Source: Spirochaetales bacterium | Lineage (GTDB): Bacteria > Spirochaetota > Spirochaetia > DSM-2461 | Assembly (NCBI GenBank): GCA_028533045.1 | Contig: JAQQAP010000008.1 | Location: forward strand, 290,219 to 354,218 | Length of the DNA stretch: 64,000 bases | Direction of reading: 5' to 3' | Shown here: piece by piece, positions 59,453-64,000 of the stretch | How positions within the stretch are numbered: position 1 is the first letter of the stretch | How the letters are laid out: every line of letters starts with the position of its first letter | Notes under the pieces: model-generated | Databases searched by the model: none | Told to the model about the DNA's origin: nothing | Seen by the model: only the letters and a program-made list of their open reading frames with translations | Position numbers and translations under genes: made by a program

Positions 59453-60505
59453 CTAGTATTTGTTGCTTTTGAGCATCTTGAGCATCCACCGGGGGAGAGG
59501 TTTTCCCGCCCGCTTGGTAAGATCAAGGTACCAGTTAAGCTTTTTCAAAAGCGGTATTTTGTGGGTTTCCACAAACTCGATGAGGGCCCCGTCGGGATCT
59601 TCGATGTAGGTAAAATGACCCGCCGCTTCTCCCATGTTGAATGAGTCGGCACTGTCCACCGTAAAGGGGTGGCCCGCTTCATTACAGGCTTCCTGGAGAG
59701 CGGGCATATTCAGTATGTCAAAACAGAGATGGATAAAACCGGCGTCTCCCCAGAATCGGTCTTTGAAGATTTTTACCGGCTCCCGATCAAGGGCCTGAAC
59801 CAGTTCGATGTAGCTTGTACCGAACACAGGAGCAAAGGGGCCTTGGGGAGCCTGAGAGTGACTCAGAAGCACTCGACGGAATTTACCCGATCCACCGGGC
59901 AGAACGGCCATGTCTTCGAAGCTTGCCGTTTCGTCGTCAATTATCAAATCGTAGCCCAGAAGCTCTTGGTAGAACTTCAGGGATTTTTCCATATCGGAAA
60001 CACCAATAACGGCACCGCAAGGACCGCCTGTGGTGTATTTTCCCTGCTGGAAAAAATCATTGTCTTCGATCACCTGAAAAATGTTGTTCCACGGATCGCG
60101 GAGATAAAAACAGCCCCGGCCGTCGGGAAGGGGAAGAATTTTCTCGGAGAGGATTTCAACCCCCTCTTTTTTCATATGAGCGAAGGCTCCTTCCAGATCG
60201 TTGGCCTTAATTTTTCCGTAAAGAAATCCCAAATCTCCCGTCTGAATTTCAAATTCGGCCGGCTGGGTTTTGCGGCTGGTGTACTGCCAGATTTCGAAGC
60301 CGCTTCCTCCCTGGAGGTTAATGGCAAGTGTGGCTGAACGGGACTGAACTTCCCCTCCGGTATACCGGGTCATGAAAGGGGCCGGAGCGGCCTCACGGAA
60401 AATAGGGGTTGTCATCCCAAAAACACGAGCGTACCATTCGCAGGAACCCTGTTCGTCGGGTGTTCCCACACCCAATTGCTGAATTCCACCAATTACATAG
60501 GACAT
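59453..60505 (-). CDS. VOC family (glyoxalase/dioxygenase-like) protein
   Basis: A 350-residue protein with two to three VOC beta-alpha-beta units (GIQQLGVGTPDEQGSCEWYARVFG; GAVIGVSDMEKSLKFYQELLG; FIHLCFDI then YIEDPDGALIEFVETH). VOC proteins bind a divalent metal and act as isomerases, lyases or dioxygenases; the reaction is unknown here. The start is ATG 60505, after GGAGGAG; 60520 is an upstream in-frame alternative. Confidence 0.85.
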   Translation of the reverse strand: MSYVIGGIQQLGVGTPDEQGSCEWYARVFGMTTPIFREAAPAPFMTRYTGGEVQSRSATLAINLQGGSGFEIWQYTSRKTQPAEFEIQTGDLGFLYGKIKANDLEGAFAHMKKEGVEILSEKILPLPDGRGCFYLRDPWNNIFQVIEDNDFFQQGKYTTGGPCGAVIGVSDMEKSLKFYQELLGYDLIIDDETASFEDMAVLPGGSGKFRRVLLSHSQAPQGPFAPVFGTSYIELVQALDREPVKIFKDRFWGDAGFIHLCFDILNMPALQEACNEAGHPFTVDSADSFNMGEAAGHFTYIEDPDGALIEFVETHKIPLLKKLNWYLDLTKRAGKPLPRWMLKMLKSNKY

Positions 60506-60559
60506 AGTTGTCTCCTCCATTACATAATTACCAATTCAGTATACCCTAAGCGGGCTCGA

Positions 60560-60588
60560 TTGTCTTCCCCCGGCAGGGAAAATAGTCT
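60560..60588 (+). promoter_or_regulatory. Promoter of the membrane protein/phosphatase pair
   Basis: TTGTCT (60560-60565), a 17-base spacer and TAGTCT (60583-60588). It lies so close to the ATGs that 60601 is a better start than 60592. Confidence 0.35.
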
Positions 60589-60600
60589 ATCATGGGAGCC

Positions 60601-61398
60601 ATGGAAACGACACCGCTTACAGCCCACAATCTGGGGCAGCTTTTAGATCATACCTTTCGAATGACATTCAAAAATTACAGGAGATTTTTTCTCCCGGTCA
60701 TGCTTTATTCCGCCCTTTCCACGGCACTTATGGAGTTCATGTATGCCGCGAACAGCGATTTTTTCAATGCTGTCATGATTTCTCCCGACGCCGCTGTGGA
60801 TTTGTTCTCCTCTTTTAATCCGGGGCCCTATTTCCTTGCCATTACAGTTATGGTACTTGCCAGCCCCTTTTTCCAGTATATTGTGAATGATTTGGCCATT
60901 TCCTCTTTCTTTGTACGGGAAGAGGAATGGAATCTGCCCGAAGCGGCGGGAAAAGCTTCCGGGCGCTACGTCCCCATGCTCCTCACGACTCTTCTGGCCT
61001 CTCTCCTTATAATGGCCGGAGCCTTCGCTCTCTTTGTGGGAGCCATTGTGGTAGCCCTTTACCTCTCCCTCCTTTACCCCATTCTTGTTTTTGAAAACCT
61101 TACCCCCCGGGAGACCATTAGGCGGGCCTTTAATCTTGTACAGAAAAATTTCTGGGCTATTCTGGCTAACTGGATTGTCTTCTGGCTGATTTTCATAGGA
61201 ATTGATTTGATCAACTCTCGGGTAGTGGAACTCATTGCTCCCCTCATTATGGGAGACGCAGTAGGAATCACCACAACCATAATATATTTTATCCTGAATC
61301 TACCGGTGGTAGTCCTCACTATCTCCCTGCAGTGTTGCTTCACGGTGAATCTCTACTTTAACCAACGTATCAAAAAAGAGGGATTTGGCCTTGAATAA
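60601..61398 (+). CDS. Multi-pass membrane protein of unknown function
   Basis: A 265-residue protein (start chosen at 60601; 60592 possible) with about six hydrophobic segments and the opening LGQLLDHTFRMTFKNYRRFF, which resembles membrane domains of the YciC/glycerophosphodiester-phosphodiesterase-membrane type. The central FENLTPRETIRRAFNLV is a typical amphipathic element of that family. No catalytic residues. It overlaps the histidine phosphatase gene. Confidence 0.6.
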   Translation: METTPLTAHNLGQLLDHTFRMTFKNYRRFFLPVMLYSALSTALMEFMYAANSDFFNAVMISPDAAVDLFSSFNPGPYFLAITVMVLASPFFQYIVNDLAISSFFVREEEWNLPEAAGKASGRYVPMLLTTLLASLLIMAGAFALFVGAIVVALYLSLLYPILVFENLTPRETIRRAFNLVQKNFWAILANWIVFWLIFIGIDLINSRVVELIAPLIMGDAVGITTTIIYFILNLPVVVLTISLQCCFTVNLYFNQRIKKEGFGLE

Positions 61399-61966
61399 CC
61401 GCTACTACGGCTTGCGCCACGGCCGCTCCCGGGCCAACGAAGCGGGTATAATCGTCAGCGATCCCTCTGTAGGGACCGTTCGTTGGGGCTTGAGCGACTT
61501 CGGGCGAAATCAGGTTAAGGAAGGAGTAGAAAAATCCTCCCTGGACGAAAATACGATTATCGTCAGTTCCGATTTTCTTCGAACCTGGGAAACGGCTCTG
61601 TTGACGGCGGAAGTTCTGGGATGCGAGCCCCCCAGGAAAGACATACGCCTGCGGGAGCGTTTTTTTGGTAACTACGAAGAAAAGGACAACACCCATTATA
61701 AGCTCGTCTGGGCGGAGGATATAAAAAATGGGGGCAACACTCTGGAAGGAGTGGAATCTCCTGAAGCTGTAAAAAACCGATTCGGTTCCTTGATTGAGGA
61801 ATTGGAACAAGACTATCAGGACAAGGATATCATTCTTGTGTCCCATGGAGATGCCCTGCAGATTGGACAAACCTGGTTCGAAGGGAAAGAAGCCCGTATT
61901 CATCGCAGCCTGGACCATCTGGATACGGGGGAAGTGAGACGACTGGACCGTCCTAAGTCACCGTAA
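61385..61966 (+). CDS. Histidine phosphatase family protein
   Basis: A 193-residue phosphoglycerate-mutase-like phosphatase: LRHGRSRANEAG (phospho-accepting His), IVSSDFLRTWETA, LRERFFGNYE, and the second His in LVSHGDALQI. It starts at a TTG (61385 or 61391), with GAGGGA upstream, overlapping the membrane-protein gene by 14 bases. Substrate unknown; it converges with pflA, overlapping its 3' end by 14 bases. Confidence 0.85.
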   Translation: MALNNRYYGLRHGRSRANEAGIIVSDPSVGTVRWGLSDFGRNQVKEGVEKSSLDENTIIVSSDFLRTWETALLTAEVLGCEPPRKDIRLRERFFGNYEEKDNTHYKLVWAEDIKNGGNTLEGVESPEAVKNRFGSLIEELEQDYQDKDIILVSHGDALQIGQTWFEGKEARIHRSLDHLDTGEVRRLDRPKSP

Positions 61967-62687
61967 ATCCAACCTCTCGAAAGATTTGACGAATAGTATC
62001 GATTAAGTCTTTCGCCGGGGGCTGGGTTTCACCCAAGGTATAATTCAGCCCCAGTTCCTGCCATTTGAATTCCCCCAGTTTATGGAAGGGAAGTATCTCT
62101 ATTTTCTCAATATTATCGTATTCGGAAAGAACCCGGGCCAACTCACGGGCATCTTCAAGCTCATCGGTCAAACCGGGGACGACGACATGTCGTATCCATA
62201 CGGGTATTTTTGCCTCCCGGAGCTCGGCCAGGGCGGCCAATGTGGAATCCCGTTCCACTCCCGAGACCTTTTTAAAAGTGGAAGGATTAATCGACTTCAT
62301 GTCCAGAAGGACCAAGTCAGCATTAAGAAGGACCCGCTTTCTAGCCTCCTCCGTACCAAAGCCGGAGGTATCTACCGCCGTATGAATGCCCAGGGAACGG
62401 GCTTCCTTAAGCAGGGCCTCAACGAAGTCGGGCTGCATAAGAGGCTCGCCGCCGGTGACGGTTATCCCGCCGCCGGAAGCCTCCATGTATCGTTTGTAGG
62501 TTTTGGCGTGATCAATAATTTCGGCAACAGTCACTTCCCGGCCGCCCGATTTTTTCCAGGTGTCCGGGTTGTGACAATAGAGACAGCGCAGAGGACAGCC
62601 TTGAGTGAAAACGACAAACCGGATGCCCGGACCATCTACCATACCGCCTGTAACGACTGAATGTATTCTCCCTTTTACTGTCCTCAT
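61953..62687 (-). CDS. pflA: Pyruvate formate-lyase activating enzyme
   Basis: A 244-residue radical-SAM enzyme that puts the glycyl radical on PFL. Cluster motif CPLRCLYC (Cys31, Cys35, Cys38), GGGITVTGGEPLMQ, and the C-terminal EILPFHKLGEFKW. Encoded 10 bases after pflB, with an AGGAGG upstream. It points to an anaerobic, formate-producing fermentation. Confidence 0.96.
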   Translation of the reverse strand: MRTVKGRIHSVVTGGMVDGPGIRFVVFTQGCPLRCLYCHNPDTWKKSGGREVTVAEIIDHAKTYKRYMEASGGGITVTGGEPLMQPDFVEALLKEARSLGIHTAVDTSGFGTEEARKRVLLNADLVLLDMKSINPSTFKKVSGVERDSTLAALAELREAKIPVWIRHVVVPGLTDELEDARELARVLSEYDNIEKIEILPFHKLGEFKWQELGLNYTLGETQPPAKDLIDTIRQIFREVGFTVT

Positions 62688-62697
62688 GCAAGCCTCC

Positions 62698-64000
62698 TTA
62701 CATTACCTGGTGAAAAGTTCTGCTAATTACGTCTTCCTGCTGTTCACGGGTCAACTTAACAAAGTTTACCGCATAACCGGAAACACGGATAGTCAGCTGG
62801 GGATACTTTTCCGGATTCTCCATGGCGTCGAGCAGAGTGTCTCTGTTCAGAACGTTGATGTTCACGTGGTGACCACCGTCAAGGAAGTAACCGTCCATCA
62901 GACTGGTCAGGTTGTTAACTCGGTTGTCCTCATCCTTACCCAAAGCATCGGGGATGATGGAGAAGGTGTAGGAAATACCATCGGTTGAGTGCTCATAGGG
63001 CAGTTTGGCAATGGAAGCGAAACAGGCCAGAGCACCGTGGGTGTCCCGTCCGTGGATGGGGTTGGCACCGGGTCCGAAGGGGGAACCGGCCTTACGGCCA
63101 TCGGGAGTGGAACCGGTCTTCTTACCGTATACAACGTTACTGGTAATGGTAAGGATAGACTGGGTGGGGTCCGCATCACGGTAAGTCTTCTGGTGACGGA
63201 TCTTGTTCATGAAAGCTTCAACAAGGTCTACGGCGATCTGGTCTACCCGGTCGTCGTTGTTACCGTAGGCGGGGTATTCCCCTTCTACTTCATAGTCTAC
63301 AGCCAGACCTTCTTCGTTTCTGATAACCTTAACCTTGGCGTACTTGATAGCGGACAAAGAGTCGGCTACAACGGAAAGTCCCGCGATACCACAGGCCATG
63401 GTTCTGTAAACCTGATCGTCATGAAGAGCCATCTGGAGAGACTCGTAGTTATATTTGTCATGCATGAAATGGATAACGTTAAGAGCCTTAACGTAAACGT
63501 TAGCCAGCCATTCCATAATTACGTCATACTTGGCCACAACTTCGTCGTAATCGAGATACTCGGAAGTAATGGGGGTGTATTCGGGAGCTACCTGAACGCC
63601 GGACTTCTCATCCTTACCGCCGTTGATGGCGTAAAGAAGGGCCTTGGCCAGGTTGGCGCGGGCGCCGAAGAACTGCATCTGCTTACCGACCCTCATGGCG
63701 GACACACAGCAGGCGATGGCATAGTCGTCGCCGAAGTGGGTTCTCATCAGACAGTCATTCTCATACTGAACCGCTGAGGTATGAATAGATACTTTGGAAC
63801 AGTAGTTCCGGAATCCCAGGGGAAGACGGGGGGTCCAGAGAACGGTCATATTGGGCTCGGGAGCGGGCCCCAGGTTTTCCAGAGTATGAAGCATGCGGAA
63901 ACTGTTTTTGGTGACAAGGGGACGTCCGTCCACACCGATTCCGCCTATGACCTCGGTTACCCAGGTGGGATCTCCCGAAAAAAGGGCATCGTATTCTGGG
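62698..64000 (-). CDS. pflB: Formate C-acetyltransferase (pyruvate formate-lyase), C-terminal part
   Basis: The last ~433 residues of PFL; the start lies beyond the window. The catalytic Cys pair is in [12 protein letters not shown], and the glycyl-radical loop RVSGYAVNF is intact near the C-terminus. PFL splits pyruvate with CoA into acetyl-CoA and formate without oxygen. The gene is open to the window edge and followed by pflA. Confidence 0.96.
   Translation of the reverse strand, partial: PEYDALFSGDPTWVTEVIGGIGVDGRPLVTKNSFRMLHTLENLGPAPEPNMTVLWTPRLPLGFRNYCSKVSIHTSAVQYENDCLMRTHFGDDYAIACCVSAMRVGKQMQFFGARANLAKALLYAINGGKDEKSGVQVAPEYTPITSEYLDYDEVVAKYDVIMEWLANVYVKALNVIHFMHDKYNYESLQMALHDDQVYRTMACGIAGLSVVADSLSAIKYAKVKVIRNEEGLAVDYEVEGEYPAYGNNDDRVDQIAVDLVEAFMNKIRHQKTYRDADPTQSILTITSNVVYGKKTGSTPDGRKAGSPFGPGANPIHGRDTHGALACFASIAKLPYEHSTDGISYTFSIIPDALGKDEDNRVNNLTSLMDGYFLDGGHHVNINVLNRDTLLDAMENPEKYPQLTIRVSGYAVNFVKLTREQQEDVISRTFHQVM

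Noticed and set aside
62989..63777. 262-residue plus-strand frame inside pflB
   Set aside because: Antisense to motif-complete PFL; Val/Gly-rich shadow typical of highly biased codon use.
1..64000. CRISPR arrays, transposases, phage or secretion-system clusters
   Set aside because: Looked for and not seen; the only direct-repeat array (52.1-52.5 kb) has drifting ~104-bp units without spacers.

Overview
The window looks like chromosomal DNA of a free-living, fermentative spirochaete (Spirochaetota, Spirochaetaceae-like). That placement is inference. It rests on the long (500-residue) GlyA, the long divergent PRPP synthetase, the many PAS/GAF/c-di-GMP signalling proteins, outer-membrane barrel-like secreted proteins, lipoproteins with short Ser/Cys lipoboxes, and pyruvate formate-lyase with its activase. 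Base composition is about 50% GC except for one AT-rich islet at about 28.9-30.3 kb. There are no rRNA genes, transposases, phage genes or CRISPR arrays. One tRNA (Gly-GCC) is present.

Layout: 0-3.5 kb holds a cut iron-type alcohol dehydrogenase, a 2-hydroxyacid dehydrogenase and an NfeD-SPFH-SPFH membrane operon. 3.6-9.8 kb is housekeeping: LURP-one/scramblase-like protein, methyltransferase, PRPP synthetase, GlyA with its own promoter and structured leader, HIT and NlpC/P60 proteins, and a DJ-1 family protein. 9.8-17.3 kb has a PAS histidine kinase, 6-phosphogluconate dehydrogenase, an EAL protein and Lon. 17.3-23.9 kb has a small secreted protein, tRNA-Gly, a minus-strand operon (YhfC-like, AEC transporter, S51 peptidase, HAD phosphatase), and a plus-strand pair of a GH36-like protein and a divergent RNase HII homologue. 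23.9-30.3 kb has an acidic glycosidase-like lipoprotein, a membrane Ser/Thr kinase with a shortened catalytic domain, a second AEC transporter with a P-loop kinase, and the AT-rich XRE regulator/lipoprotein pair.

30.3-38.3 kb: a four-gene minus-strand operon (two halves of a heterodimeric ABC exporter, a thioredoxin-like protein, tagaturonate epimerase UxaE), two tandem barrel-like proteins, a TPR protein and apt. 38.3-47.1 kb is a signalling block: hybrid histidine kinase, lipoprotein, two tandem cNMP-GGDEF proteins (the first with a broken GGDEF site), HtpG, and a GAF/HD-GYP protein. With the EAL protein at 13.4 kb, the window encodes a c-di-GMP synthase and both kinds of phosphodiesterase.

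47.1-64 kb: a glycine-betaine-type ABC uptake operon, divergent from a MarR-type regulator and oxidoreductase; a 100-105 bp imperfect tandem repeat; fabH; flavin reductase; dtd; an operon of Mrp/NBP35 ATPase, NFACT protein and DNA adenine methyltransferase-like protein; a DUF2147 protein; a stand-alone structured RNA candidate with consensus promoter and terminator; two long hairpin elements; a VOC protein; a membrane protein with a histidine phosphatase; and pflA-pflB, with pflB cut by the window end.

Most unusual: the RNA gene candidate and neighbouring hairpins (58.9-59.5 kb), the RNase HII-like protein (23.0-23.9 kb), the tandem cNMP-GGDEF pair, the AT-rich regulator/lipoprotein islet with a perfect operator-like palindrome, and several genes whose -10 box sits only 3-15 bases before the start codon. 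No single locus stands out as a clearly new multi-gene system.
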